Program-made: the position numbers and the translations under genes | Assembly: GCA_003480725.1 (NCBI GenBank) | Contig: QUJQ01000006.1 | Coordinates: forward strand, 203,372-259,100 | Length of the DNA: 55,729 nt | From: Clostridiaceae bacterium AM27-36LB | GTDB lineage: Bacteria; Bacillota; Clostridia; Lachnospirales; Lachnospiraceae | Direction of reading: 5' to 3' | Notes under the pieces: model-generated | What the model was told of the DNA's origin: nothing | Databases searched by the model: none | The model's input: only the letters and a program-made list of their open reading frames with translations | Shown: positions 18,644-27,941 of the stretch, in pieces | How the letters are laid out: each line of letters opens with the position of its first letter | Numbering within the stretch: the stretch's first letter is position 1

Positions 18644-20578
18644 TCAACTTATCTCTCCAAAAAATCTGTCTTCCAACATCAAACACAAACAATGATATAC
18701 CGGTAGATGTAATTCTTGAACCATATATGCTTCCGTCCGCGGTACTTTTATACAAACATCTGCAATATCAGATAATCTACTCTTCCTTTCTCCAGTAAGC
18801 CCAATGACCTTTAATTCCTTAGCATGTGCTGTAATTGCAGCATATATAATATTCTTACTATTTCCACTTGTAGAAATGCCTAAGAACACATCACCTGTTT
18901 TTCCATATCCATTAATTTGTTGCGCAAAACCAAGTAAAGGTTCACAATCATTCATATATGCCGTTGATAAGGCCAGATGTCCATCCAATGCAATAGCAGG
19001 TAATGTCCCCTGAAGCTTCTCTGCAAGTATAGAACCTAATTTCTCATCTTCTCTTAATAATCTTTCTTTTAAGTTTTCATCTAATTTTCTTGGTAATTTA
19101 AATCCCTTCATCAGTTCGCCAACAATATGTTCTGAATCCGCTGCTGAACCGCCATTACCAACTACTAAAAGTTTATGTTCTGTTCTATAGGCTTCTTCAA
19201 GTAAGAAGTACGCTTTCAAGATATCTTCCTTACATGATTGTAATACAGGATATCTTTCTATAAGAAAATCTATATGAGACATAATCTTTTCATCCACTTC
19301 TTTATACATTGTTTTGCCTACCACTTTATCTACAAATGCTAATAAAGAGTCTACTGTGATATCTTGTCCAAAGTCTTCGCCGCCAATAAGTGCAGTCTTA
19401 CATCCTGCAGTCTTACCTGCTAAAATATCAATTTTTCCATCACCAATCATCCATGATTGTTTTAAATCAATATTTAAATCTTTTGCAGCCTGCAGCAATA
19501 ATCCCGGCTTTGGTTTTCTGCAATCGCAATTGATCTTTAATTCTTTAATTTCTCCTTCAAATCCACTATCCGGATGATGTGGGCAGAAATATATGCCATC
19601 CAAATACGCACCTTCTTTTCCCAACAGTGTCTCCATCTTGTTATGAATTTCTTTTAATTTTTCATACGTCACTTCACCTCTGGCAATAACCGGCTGATTT
19701 GTAATAACAACCGTAAGATATCCCAATTGATTAATCTTTTTTATAGCTTCAGATACACCTTCTATTAACTCAAACTGCTCTGTTTTTCTTAAAAAACCGA
19801 CATATTTATTAATTACTCCATCTCTGTCTAAAAAGATAGCTTTTTGCTTATTTTTAAGATTTCTGGCTTCTACAATACCTTTTTCAAAGTCTTTACATAC
19901 ACTTTCATACCTATCAGGAGTTCCCATATCTCTTACATATTCAGGACTATCATAGCAATACATCTTACCTGTACCACATAATGGTTTTAATACCTGTCTA
20001 TCAAGATCTACTTTGGTAGCAGTTACTCTCATATCTAATACTGCTGGACTAATCACATGTAAACCTGCATTGACTCTATTCTGATAGAATTCAGGTCTTT
20101 CATCTTCTTTAGAAAGCCATTGTTTTACCTGCTTATCATTATCAGCAATAATCAAGCCACTATCATAAGGATGATTATTTGAATGCGTAAATAAAGTAAC
20201 CAAACCTTTATGTTCTTTATGAAACTCTACAAACCTATTGAAATCCACATTGAACATTGCATCTGCATTCAACAGTAGAAAATCCTCTGTCAATTTATCT
20301 TTCATCTGAAATAATGCGCCCGCATTTCCTAATGGCTCTTTTTCCACAAAATACTCAATATGCACACCATACTTTTTCCCATCACCAAAATGATGCATAA
20401 TAATTTCAGCTTTGTATCCTACGGTAAGTATAATATCTATAAATCCTTGTTCTTTTAAAGAAAGTATTTCTCTTTCTAAGACTGGCACCCCACATATAGG
20501 AATCATAGGTTTTGGTATATCCGGAAACATCTCAGATATTCTTGTGCCTTTTCCTCCCGCCATAATAACTACTTTCAT
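18644..20578 (-). CDS. Triple fusion HddC-GmhB-GmhA: heptose guanylyltransferase, heptose bisphosphate phosphatase, sedoheptulose-7-phosphate isomerase
   Basis: 644 residues from ATG 20578 (1 nt after the hddA stop, GGAGG upstream). Residues about 1-235: nucleotidyltransferase with VIMAGGKGTRI...PKPM. Residues about 245-400: GmhB-like HAD with FLDRDGVIN, and zinc-loop cysteines in CPHH and CDCRKPKPG. Residues about 425-644: GmhA-like SIS domain with VVGNGGSAADSEH and GISTSGNSKN. In the known GDP-heptose route GmhA makes heptose 7-phosphate, HddA phosphorylates C1, GmhB removes the 7-phosphate, and HddC adds GMP. Three of the four enzymes are therefore in this protein and the fourth is the adjacent gene. 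Normally these are separate proteins. Confidence 0.9.
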   Translation of the reverse strand: MKVVIMAGGKGTRISEMFPDIPKPMIPICGVPVLEREILSLKEQGFIDIILTVGYKAEIIMHHFGDGKKYGVHIEYFVEKEPLGNAGALFQMKDKLTEDFLLLNADAMFNVDFNRFVEFHKEHKGLVTLFTHSNNHPYDSGLIIADNDKQVKQWLSKEDERPEFYQNRVNAGLHVISPAVLDMRVTATKVDLDRQVLKPLCGTGKMYCYDSPEYVRDMGTPDRYESVCKDFEKGIVEARNLKNKQKAIFLDRDGVINKYVGFLRKTEQFELIEGVSEAIKKINQLGYLTVVITNQPVIARGEVTYEKLKEIHNKMETLLGKEGAYLDGIYFCPHHPDSGFEGEIKELKINCDCRKPKPGLLLQAAKDLNIDLKQSWMIGDGKIDILAGKTAGCKTALIGGEDFGQDITVDSLLAFVDKVVGKTMYKEVDEKIMSHIDFLIERYPVLQSCKEDILKAYFLLEEAYRTEHKLLVVGNGGSAADSEHIVGELMKGFKLPRKLDENLKERLLREDEKLGSILAEKLQGTLPAIALDGHLALSTAYMNDCEPLLGFAQQINGYGKTGDVFLGISTSGNSKNIIYAAITAHAKELKVIGLTGERKSRLSDIADVCIKVPRTEAYMVQELHLPVYHCLCLMLEDRFFGEIS

Positions 20579-20579
20579 A

Positions 20580-21599
20580 TTATTTTTCCTCCAAAGGGAC
20601 ATAAGATTCCGGCGTATAATGAATAACTCTAGTGCCTCCATCCTCAAACCTAAATGGAATGTACAATAAATCATCCATAGCTTCTTTAACAGCCTTCTGA
20701 TATTCTGGCTGTACATAAAACACTAAGAAACCTCCACCACCTGCGCCAAGAAGTTTCCCCCCAAGCGCCCCTGCCTGTATACCTTTGTCATATAAAGCAT
20801 CAATACTATTTGTAGATACAGCTGAACCTGTCTGTCTTTTCAATTTCCATGTATAATCTAACATTCTCCCAAAATCATCTAAGTCTGCATTTTTATCTGT
20901 CAAAATATGTTCTGCCTTATCTACAAGAGATAACATCTCTAACAGTCTTTTTTCTTTTACATCCTGTCTTTCTTTTATACTAGCATTCGCTTTTTGTACA
21001 TCAGATGAAAATCTTGTAAAACCCGTAAAAAACATCAGTAAATTATCATTCAATGTTTTCTTTCTTTCAGGCGAAATTATTACAGGTAATACATCGTATG
21101 TACCATCTGTATTAAAATTAATTCTATTAAATCCGCCAAAAGAAGCAGCTATCTGATCTTGCCATCCCCCCGCTTCCTGGCATAATTTTCTTTCTAGGTA
21201 AATAGCTTCATCAGATAGTTTCTTTTTATCCGCATATTTTCCTTTCAAAGCATAAAACGCATTTAACATACCGACCGCAAATGAAGAACTTGTACCAAGT
21301 CCACTGCGCGCAGGCAAATCTGCTTCATACGTAAGGCGCATTTCATGCATATCCAACATCTTCATTGCATTTCTTATAGCAGGGTGTTCAATATCCTGAA
21401 TATTCTTTACTCGTTCTATTTTAGAATAAGTTAGTTCTGTACTATAATCAAAAAATCTAGGTAAATGCCGCACATTTACATAACAATACTTATCAAATGT
21501 TGTGGATAATACTGCGCCCCCATGTTTTTTAAAAAAAGATTCCATATCTGTCCCACCACCAAAAAAGGACATTCTAAATGGTGTCTGTGTAATAATCAT
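20580..21599 (-). CDS. hddA: D-glycero-alpha-D-manno-heptose-7-phosphate 1-kinase
   Basis: 339 residues, GHMP kinase family. TPFRMSFFGGGTDMESFF is the characteristic HddA start; LPARSGLGTSSSFAVG is the ATP-binding GHMP motif 2; GALGGKLLGAGGGGFLVF is motif 3. Produces heptose 1,7-bisphosphate, the substrate for the GmhB domain encoded next. Start ATG 21599; 12 nt downstream of the Wzz-like gene. The pairing with the fused HddC-GmhB-GmhA gene fixes the pathway as GDP-D-glycero-alpha-D-manno-heptose. Confidence 0.95.
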   Translation of the reverse strand: MIITQTPFRMSFFGGGTDMESFFKKHGGAVLSTTFDKYCYVNVRHLPRFFDYSTELTYSKIERVKNIQDIEHPAIRNAMKMLDMHEMRLTYEADLPARSGLGTSSSFAVGMLNAFYALKGKYADKKKLSDEAIYLERKLCQEAGGWQDQIAASFGGFNRINFNTDGTYDVLPVIISPERKKTLNDNLLMFFTGFTRFSSDVQKANASIKERQDVKEKRLLEMLSLVDKAEHILTDKNADLDDFGRMLDYTWKLKRQTGSAVSTNSIDALYDKGIQAGALGGKLLGAGGGGFLVFYVQPEYQKAVKEAMDDLLYIPFRFEDGGTRVIHYTPESYVPLEEK

Positions 21600-21611
21600 T
21601 TTTTCTCTCCG

Positions 21612-23042
21612 CTATTCAAATATTCCAATCACACCTATTACAACTATTTTCTGCATTTTGCAAACTTCTAGTTCCCTAATAATCTGTTTTTTATCAGTCT
21701 TTTTTGGTACAATTTCCAGAATAATACCATCTGACTCCTTTGCAAGTTCAAGTGCGTTGGCATCTGCCTGAAGCAAATGAACTGTTCTTATTTTTTCATT
21801 TTTTTGTTCTAATAATTCTGACAGTTGTTTTGCTGCAGCCTCGTCAAAATCAGTAACCAAAAAAAGCTTTTTTTCTGGAAGTATATCTATTGCTAATGAA
21901 ACATAATCTACAGATCCATAATGACCATTTTTTTTCTCCTCTAATCGATTTAATATGGTCGAATGTCTATTTCCCCCTGCTATACTTCCAATAACCGGAA
22001 GTCCCATCTGCTTCACTTCATCCAATGTCTTGATGCTTGGATCTAACAGATATTTCAGAAAATAATATGCCCCCCACAGCAAAACAAAACCTAGCACTCC
22101 GACAATCAGCCATTTCACCATATCTTTTGCGGCAATACCATTATGGACTTCCTGCAGCTGCTCAACATCTACATCTTCAGCTGTAAGATACTCTGACTGA
22201 TAATAAGCTTTTCCCATATCACTAAAAGTGTTTTCCAATGTTACAAGTTTTGTAAGATAACTATCCATCAATGTCGCACTGCTCTTCTGCTTTTCCAGAT
22301 ATTTTTCATCAACAGTCACAGCTACCACATTCTGAAGCTGTTCAAGCTCATACTCTCCATAAGTATCCACATACGTCTGTGCTGCAGACTCTACTGTCTT
22401 CTGAAGAACCATAACCATCTTTTCACAAGTTTCCTGATTTAGATATGCTACCTGATAGGTAATCACGGTGTTTGAAATATCATCTGTAGGTACAACGGCT
22501 TGCATCTGATTAACTACGTTGTTATCCAGATTTCCAGACACCACACTGCTTTCATTCACATTTTTCTGCGACATCGTGCTGCTAACAAGTTCTTTTACAT
22601 ACTGATCCTTGCAATCCAGACCAGCTGCTTCTTTCAGTTCTTCCAGCACTGCCGGATCATTCACAATATCTGTAAATAACTGAGTCAGTCGTTCTGTCTG
22701 CTCTCCAGCAGCCAGATAATAGGTCAACGTTCCCTCATACACCTGATTCGGATCCATCTGCATCACGATAGAATGCTCATTATAATCCATCTGCTGATCA
22801 TAAAGTTTCCGATACTGTGCAGCCAGCTTCATATTAGCTTCTGTATTTGCATCCGGTTGATAGTCTTCAACTACTGCATTGGCAGCTTTTGTGGTTTTCA
22901 CCACATAGAAAGCACTTCCAAGGATTGCTCCCAGCAAAATCATTGCCACCAGGCTCTTCCATCTACGCAACAGGTAGAAAAGAAAATCGATCAGATCAAT
23001 CTCCATCTCATCCATCTCATAATTTTCATAATGTTCGTTCAT
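21612..23042 (-). CDS. Wzz-like polysaccharide chain-length / CpsC-type co-polymerase
   Basis: 476 residues. N-terminal transmembrane segment at about 32-50 (RRWKSLVAMILLGAILGSAFYVV), a long extracytoplasmic region with helical stretches, a second transmembrane segment near 315-335 (MVKWLIVGVLGFVLLWGAYYFL), and a cytoplasmic tail. The tail (about 355-476) resembles a degenerate Rossmann/BY-kinase-like fold but lacks a visible Walker A motif. Controls chain length in Wzy-dependent systems. A separate tyrosine kinase and phosphatase were not found in the window. Confidence 0.8.
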   Translation of the reverse strand: MNEHYENYEMDEMEIDLIDFLFYLLRRWKSLVAMILLGAILGSAFYVVKTTKAANAVVEDYQPDANTEANMKLAAQYRKLYDQQMDYNEHSIVMQMDPNQVYEGTLTYYLAAGEQTERLTQLFTDIVNDPAVLEELKEAAGLDCKDQYVKELVSSTMSQKNVNESSVVSGNLDNNVVNQMQAVVPTDDISNTVITYQVAYLNQETCEKMVMVLQKTVESAAQTYVDTYGEYELEQLQNVVAVTVDEKYLEKQKSSATLMDSYLTKLVTLENTFSDMGKAYYQSEYLTAEDVDVEQLQEVHNGIAAKDMVKWLIVGVLGFVLLWGAYYFLKYLLDPSIKTLDEVKQMGLPVIGSIAGGNRHSTILNRLEEKKNGHYGSVDYVSLAIDILPEKKLFLVTDFDEAAAKQLSELLEQKNEKIRTVHLLQADANALELAKESDGIILEIVPKKTDKKQIIRELEVCKMQKIVVIGVIGIFE

Positions 23043-23057
23043 ATGTTATATTCTCTC

Positions 23058-24479
23058 CTATTTTGCCCCGCTTCCTTTGAAGACTACTAATATAGTTTTA
23101 AATATGATTTTCAGATCCAGCAGCAAGGACCAGTTATCGATATACTCCAGATCCAGCTTGACTACTTCATCAAAATCTTTGATATCACTTCGTCCGCTGA
23201 TCTGCCACAGTCCCGTGATTCCTGGGCGGAAGCTGATTCTCCGCTTTTGGTAACCTGTATACTGTTCATACTCATCTACAGTCGGTGGTCTCGTTCCTAC
23301 CAGACTCATATCGCCCTTCAACACATTCCAGAACTGTGGCAGCTCATCAATACTGGTCTTGCGGATAAATGCTCCTACTTCCGTGATACGGGGATCATTT
23401 TCCATCTTAAACATCAGCCCCTGCACTTCATTATGAGCCAGCAGTTCTTTTTTCCGCTCTTCTGCATCCACATACATAGAACGGAACTTATAGAATTTGA
23501 AGATTCTTCCGTTCACACCTACACGATTCTGGCAGAAGATCAATGGACCCGGAGATTCAATCAACAAGAATGGTGCCAGCACGATTCCCACAATACCAGT
23601 GATGAGAAGACCAGCTAAGGCTCCTGCAATATCAATCATTCGTTTAATGCAGACCATCCGGTAATCAAAAAGTCTGCTGGAAAATGCCAGCACATTGTAT
23701 CGTTCCAGACTATACACCTGTTTGACTCCATTGATGCCCAGATCAAACAGATCCAGATTCAGGTTTACAACCACGCCCATTTTTTCAAATTCCAGAATTA
23801 TATTTTTCAGACAACTCTCCCGTTTCTGAATCTCATCCACCTGAATAAACACCTCATCCACTACATGCTGTGTGGCATATTCCAGATAATCATCTGTCTC
23901 TCCAAAGACAGGGATTCCATTCCACTGGGATTCTCCTTGTGTATCTTCCAGCAAAACAATGCCTGCCACCGTCCAGTTTATCTCTTTTGATTCTCCAAAG
24001 CGTTTCAGGATTTTCTCTACATATCCTCTGGTTGTCACAATCAACAGATTCGTTTCTCTGCGCTTGCTCCATCCGAAGAACCGTTCCCTGTTCCGGATAA
24101 ACAGATGCACAAGCCAGATCATTCCCGTATTTAACACAAAGAAATATCCCATCACCAGTCTGGAGCAGAACACCATACTCTTCATACCAAATCCAACCAG
24201 TGTCGCACCAGCCACCAATGCCAGATTGTATTTCACACACAAGAGAAGTTCCTTATATCGTCCTCTCGTGAAAAAATGACTATATACTTTGAAAAAATAG
24301 AACGATGCTATATGCAGAACCAGAATAATACTGTACAGTTCTCTTAAGTTCTCTGCTCCAGCAAGTTCTTCAAAGGAATGATACCTCATCATTCCTGCCA
24401 GTGTCAGGCAGAACACTACAACCAACGCATCCACCAGGCAGATCATCATCTCTGTTATCTGATTTCTCTTTCGATACAT
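23058..24479 (-). CDS. Polyprenyl-phosphate sugar phosphotransferase (EPS priming glycosyltransferase)
   Basis: 473 residues. Four or five N-terminal transmembrane helices, a CoA-binding-like/Rossmann middle domain, then the bacterial sugar transferase domain after a helix near 280: [65 protein letters not shown], and [14 protein letters not shown]. Transfers the first sugar phosphate to undecaprenyl phosphate. First gene behind the strong promoter at 24516-24543, so it opens the EPS operon. Confidence 0.93.
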   Translation of the reverse strand: MYRKRNQITEMMICLVDALVVVFCLTLAGMMRYHSFEELAGAENLRELYSIILVLHIASFYFFKVYSHFFTRGRYKELLLCVKYNLALVAGATLVGFGMKSMVFCSRLVMGYFFVLNTGMIWLVHLFIRNRERFFGWSKRRETNLLIVTTRGYVEKILKRFGESKEINWTVAGIVLLEDTQGESQWNGIPVFGETDDYLEYATQHVVDEVFIQVDEIQKRESCLKNIILEFEKMGVVVNLNLDLFDLGINGVKQVYSLERYNVLAFSSRLFDYRMVCIKRMIDIAGALAGLLITGIVGIVLAPFLLIESPGPLIFCQNRVGVNGRIFKFYKFRSMYVDAEERKKELLAHNEVQGLMFKMENDPRITEVGAFIRKTSIDELPQFWNVLKGDMSLVGTRPPTVDEYEQYTGYQKRRISFRPGITGLWQISGRSDIKDFDEVVKLDLEYIDNWSLLLDLKIIFKTILVVFKGSGAK

Positions 24480-24515
24480 CTCGTATACTCCATATACATA
24501 TTAAAATTCTATTTT

Positions 24516-24543
24516 ATTATAGCATAAAATATCATGGATTCAA
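24516..24543 (-). promoter_or_regulatory. Sigma-A-type promoter of the EPS operon
   Basis: On the minus strand TTGAAT (24543-24538), 16-nt spacer, TATAAT (24521-24516). Transcription would begin near 24508, giving a leader of about 28 nt before the ATG at 24479. The upstream gene is closed off by a terminator at 24619-24646, so this is the likely start of the EPS transcript. Confidence 0.75.
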
Positions 24544-24618
24544 CAGGAAACAGGAAACGACATTCAATATTGTTGAAAAACAGATACTTTTTTTCGCAAT
24601 TGTTGGGCAAAAATAAAA

Positions 24619-24646
24619 TACCTGCAGTCAGATCTGACCGCAGGTA
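24619..24646 (-). terminator. Intrinsic terminator after the ATPase/nuclease gene
   Basis: Near-perfect stem TACCTGC-GTCA around GATC, followed leftwards on the minus strand by a T-rich run (ATTTTATTTTT). It lies just after the stop of the gene ending at 24665. Confidence 0.75.
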
Positions 24647-24664
24647 CTTGCCTGTCTTATAAAC

Positions 24665-26368
24665 TTACATTCTTTCAACCACAACTCTGCATCTTTTCTT
24701 ACAGAATGCCATCCCATAGAGCAGAATATCATTTCTTCCATCATTCAACAGATATTCCTGATATCTTCTGTCCTTAATCTGATCCAGCGCGTTTCGGCAC
24801 GCCTGCTCCATACCCATGTATTCCTTTGTGTATTTCAGTTCCACAACGATACCTGCATCTGGATCATCCGTCTCCACAATAATATCTGCGAATCCTTCTC
24901 CAGCTTCTGCATTGGATTTTACCAGCCAGTCTGCATTTCCCGTGAGTATTCCTACCAGCAGATTATGATACGAGCTTTCTTTCTCTTCCTTTCTGGCTCT
25001 GGTGTCAAAGACACTGACCGAATTGCTCAGGATCTTATTCAGATATTTTTCGATTTCTTCTGTATTTCCTTCTGCAAATGCTTTCCAGAAATTCTGCAGC
25101 TGCTCTGTGTTGGAAAAAATCGATTTCTTAAACCATTCCTGTATCTGAATTTTAAATACTTCCCTGACTTCTCTGTTGGGAATCACCAATTTGTAGGCGC
25201 CAGCATCTGTCAGACCAGTCTGGGTCAGATAACCCGTGGTAAACAAGACACTCCAGAGGTTATCAATACTGTTGTCGATTTCATCATAGGTCAGGTCCAG
25301 CCGGATCTGTTTTTCAATCGATTCACCGGCAATCAGACTTTCAATCTCACTTCTAGTTGTCTTAGTGGCTTTGTCAATAAATCTCTTTACCAGATCATTT
25401 CCGCTGGTATTGATCCAGTAAGCTTCAGGTCTGGCATTTGGATCACTCCTGATCCGGTCCACATGGTTCACCACATCCCACGGGCAATAGACATCTGCAT
25501 TCCCAAAGCGATATCCATCATACCATTCCTTTGTCTCATCAAACCGATTCTCCACATGATAATATGCAAGAAGTTCTTTTACTTCTTCATCGTTAAAACC
25601 AAACTGCTCATCAAATCTTGTATCTGTAATGGACAAGATTTTAAAATTATTAAGTCCTGTAAATATGCTTTCCTTGGATACCCGGAGACAACCGGTCAGC
25701 ACAGCAAATTCCAGGGCATTGTTCGTTTTTAATGCTTTTCCAAACATTGCGCGTATCAAAGTAACCATTTCCTGATAATACCCATGCTGGAATGCCTTAT
25801 CCAGTGGCACATCATACTCGTCTATCAGAATGATCGTTTTTTTACCATAATGCTTGTATAACAGTTCCGAAAGTGTCTGCAAAGAAGAGAGTAACAGTTC
25901 ATCGCTCATCTGATATGTTCCTTCCAGAAGAGTTATCATCGATGTATATTTGTCTTTTTCACTGTTAGTCAGACGGAAACTATCTTCCAGGAATTCAAAG
26001 CGTTCTGCCTCTTTGGCAATCAATTCAATCATCTGATATTTTGCCGCTTCATAATCCAGTCCTTCCACATTTTTCAGCGAAATAAAGATAACAGGATATT
26101 TCCCCATATATTCTTTACATAACTGCTCATTACTGGAAATCGCTAATCCATCAAACAGTGCAGGATCTGTGCCAATCTCAAAAAAGCATTTCAGCATACT
26201 CATATTGAGTGTTTTTCCAAAACGCCGAGGACGGGTGAATAGGTTCACTTTTCCCCTGTTATCAAGCAGCTGCTCAATCAGCTTTGTTTTATCAATATAG
26301 TAATAACCGTTTGATCGAATCTCTTCAAAATTTTCGATTCCAACTGGTAATTTTGTCTGTTCACCCAT
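24665..26368 (-). CDS. AAA-ATPase-like / PD-(D/E)XK nuclease superfamily protein (DUF1703 type)
   Basis: 567 residues. N-terminal domain: LPVGIENFEEIRSNGYYYIDKT and FTRPRRFGKT (Walker A-like), with IILIDEYDVPLD as Walker B. C-terminal domain: EGFADIIVETDDPDAGIVVELKY supplies the Asp and Glu-x-Lys of a PD-(D/E)XK fold. Proteins of this type are abundant, often in many copies, in gut Clostridia and Bacteroidetes. Their function is unresolved, with defence or mobile-DNA roles suggested. Own terminator downstream. GC slightly higher than the EPS operon. Confidence 0.85.
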   Translation of the reverse strand: MGEQTKLPVGIENFEEIRSNGYYYIDKTKLIEQLLDNRGKVNLFTRPRRFGKTLNMSMLKCFFEIGTDPALFDGLAISSNEQLCKEYMGKYPVIFISLKNVEGLDYEAAKYQMIELIAKEAERFEFLEDSFRLTNSEKDKYTSMITLLEGTYQMSDELLLSSLQTLSELLYKHYGKKTIILIDEYDVPLDKAFQHGYYQEMVTLIRAMFGKALKTNNALEFAVLTGCLRVSKESIFTGLNNFKILSITDTRFDEQFGFNDEEVKELLAYYHVENRFDETKEWYDGYRFGNADVYCPWDVVNHVDRIRSDPNARPEAYWINTSGNDLVKRFIDKATKTTRSEIESLIAGESIEKQIRLDLTYDEIDNSIDNLWSVLFTTGYLTQTGLTDAGAYKLVIPNREVREVFKIQIQEWFKKSIFSNTEQLQNFWKAFAEGNTEEIEKYLNKILSNSVSVFDTRARKEEKESSYHNLLVGILTGNADWLVKSNAEAGEGFADIIVETDDPDAGIVVELKYTKEYMGMEQACRNALDQIKDRRYQEYLLNDGRNDILLYGMAFCKKRCRVVVERM

Positions 26369-26466
26369 GACTTACGCTCCTCCCCTCTGGCCTGATTTCG
26401 TTCATATACTTTACTAATAGCATAACCGCATAGCAAAGATTCTGTCAACTGTATTTATGTTACTTT

Positions 26467-26820
26467 TTACGGCTCATAATCCGCGATCATCTCGATGAAT
26501 TCCCGCACTCTCTTCTGCTTCCACTCCGGCAGAGCGTTGTAGACTCTCTGAACCGGCAGTCGGCGGGCCGGCTTTTCTGGCACTTCCCCATCTTCCATGA
26601 ATTCTCCCATCAGAACATCCATGGACACATCCAATACATTGCATATTTTCATCAGGGTGTATACCTGTGGCCGGGTCTTTCCGCACATCATCTCGCTGAT
26701 CGTGGATGCGGACAGTCCTGCTTCTCTGGCAAGGGATGACATGGTCAGTCCTTCTCTTTCACTGTACCTTCTGATCTGTTTCAAAATTCTCTCACATACC
26801 TTCTCTGGATCGTATCTCAT
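26467..26820 (-). CDS. XRE-family transcriptional regulator
   Basis: 117 residues from ATG 26820, with AAGGAG 7 nt upstream; longer upstream starts lack a ribosome site. Helix-turn-helix at about residues 15-70: REGLTMSSLAREAGLSASTISEMMCGKTRPQVYTLMKICNVLDVSMD. The C-terminus ends WKQKRVREFIEMIADYE, a tail common in phage- or host-associated XRE proteins. No target is visible; it is a single gene between two terminators. Confidence 0.85.
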   Translation of the reverse strand: MRYDPEKVCERILKQIRRYSEREGLTMSSLAREAGLSASTISEMMCGKTRPQVYTLMKICNVLDVSMDVLMGEFMEDGEVPEKPARRLPVQRVYNALPEWKQKRVREFIEMIADYEP

Positions 26821-26960
26821 AAGCGTGCTCCTTCTTCTTTCGATTTTTTGAAAGGTATTTTCGCTTTTTCGAAAATCCTTTCCTATAATCGCTTCTATAT
26901 ATATAACGAGTTTGTAGCTTTGTTTTGACACTTTTTGAAAAAAATTTTTAAATTTCTTCA

Positions 26961-26993
26961 AAAAGAGTCCGGGAACGTGTTCCGGACTCTTTT
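26961..26993. terminator. Bidirectional intrinsic terminator
   Basis: AAAAGAGTCCGG (26961-26972) pairs with 26982-26993 around a 9-nt loop, with A-rich and T-rich flanks on either side. Terminates the leftward pentapeptide gene that ends at 27000. Confidence 0.85.
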
Positions 26994-26999
26994 GTTCGA

Positions 27000-27548
27000 T
27001 CAAAAACATTCTTCTTTTTCTTCTCTGCAATTGATGAATTTGCAGGTTCCTTTTTTATCTTCTGGAAATTCTGTGAAAATGCAGTTTTTGAATTTGCATT
27101 TTACAAAGGATACTCTTGTAAGCGTCACATCCTGGATAATGCAATCTATAAATACACATTTGTGAAATTCTGTTTCTTTGAACTTACTGTGCGAGAAATT
27201 GCACCGGATAAATTTTGCCCCGGTAATATAGTTTTCCTTCCATGACATGCCAATGGCAACGCAATCTTCCATGCGGACCCATTCCAGACTGGAACGTTCC
27301 AGATGGATATTGCTGAGAATGCAGTAATTGAACATATCACTTTCCATATCCAGCAGTTCATAATCACTGCACATAAAATTGCACTTGATATATCCGTTAG
27401 CCAGGAACTTTGCTCCGACAACGATCCGTGTAAGTGAGAAATTGCTGTTTAACACGGATGTACAGAATAGTTTCCCACCTGTGATATGATATCCATAATA
27501 ATTCTGGTTCTGAAGGACTTTAAATTTTGCGCTCAATGTCAGGGGCAT
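27000..27548 (-). CDS. Pentapeptide-repeat protein
   Basis: 182 residues. Many A(D/N)Lxx-like pentads read through the protein, for example CNFMCSDYELLDMESDMFNYC, AKFIRCNFSHSKFKETEF, and CKFKNCIF, predicting a right-handed beta-helix. No transmembrane segment. Overlaps the upstream XRE regulator gene by 10 nt, so the two form an operon. Roles in this family range from DNA mimicry (Qnr/MfpA) to unknown; none can be chosen here. Confidence 0.85.
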   Translation of the reverse strand: MPLTLSAKFKVLQNQNYYGYHITGGKLFCTSVLNSNFSLTRIVVGAKFLANGYIKCNFMCSDYELLDMESDMFNYCILSNIHLERSSLEWVRMEDCVAIGMSWKENYITGAKFIRCNFSHSKFKETEFHKCVFIDCIIQDVTLTRVSFVKCKFKNCIFTEFPEDKKGTCKFINCREEKEECF

Positions 27549-27784
27549 ATTTTCACCTGCCTCTTCTCATGTCTCGGATAAGGCTTTCTCTCATCCGTCA
27601 GATCCAGCAGATAGTCCACGCTCGTCTGGTAAAACCGGGATAGTTCGATCAATGTCTCCAGGGGCACATGGATCTTTCCTGTCTCATAATCGCTGTACGT
27701 TGTCTGGCTGCAGCCAAGATGCTTTGCCAGATCTTTTTGTTTCAAATCTTTATCTTCTCTTAAATCTCTGATACGCCTGTACAC
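27539..27784 (-). CDS. Small XRE-family regulator
   Basis: 81 residues from a GTG start at 27784, preceded by GAGGT. Helix-turn-helix: LRELKQKDLAKHLGCS-like region (DKDLKQKDLAKHLGCSQTTYSDYE) followed by HVPLETLIELSRFYQTSVDYLL. Likely autoregulates the two-gene operon; a palindrome lies just upstream at 27798-27813. Confidence 0.88.
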   Translation of the reverse strand: MYRRIRDLREDKDLKQKDLAKHLGCSQTTYSDYETGKIHVPLETLIELSRFYQTSVDYLLDLTDERKPYPRHEKRQVKICP

Positions 27785-27797
27785 AACTTTTACACCT

Positions 27798-27813
27798 CGT
27801 TATTAACATAACG
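27798..27813. promoter_or_regulatory. Palindrome, possible operator of the XRE/pentapeptide operon
   Basis: CGTTAT-TAAC-ATAACG is a perfect 6-bp inverted repeat located 14 nt upstream of the GTG start of the XRE gene, a usual position for an autoregulatory site. Function is inferred from position only. Confidence 0.4.
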
Positions 27814-27835
27814 TAAAAGTCGACAGCATATTGAG

Positions 27836-27858
27836 TTTTACCGGTATTTCCGGTAAAA
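27836..27858. terminator. Hairpin with A/T flanks in the XRE-GH25 gap
   Basis: TTTTACCGG and CCGGTAAAA pair perfectly around TATTT. It lies between the leftward GH25 gene and the XRE promoter and could serve as a secondary terminator. Confidence 0.45.
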
Positions 27859-27898
27859 TTTTCCTTTTTCTTCCAAATATTGCTAAAAGGAACATAAA

Positions 27899-27930
27899 AA
27901 ACAGGTGCCACGCAGCACATGACACCTGTT
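27899..27930 (-). terminator. Intrinsic terminator of the GH25 lysozyme gene
   Basis: AACAGGTG and CACCTGTT arms with an interrupted inner stem, followed on the minus strand by TTTTTT. Lies 12 nt past the GH25 stop. Confidence 0.85.
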
Positions 27931-27941
27931 CATCTCTCATT

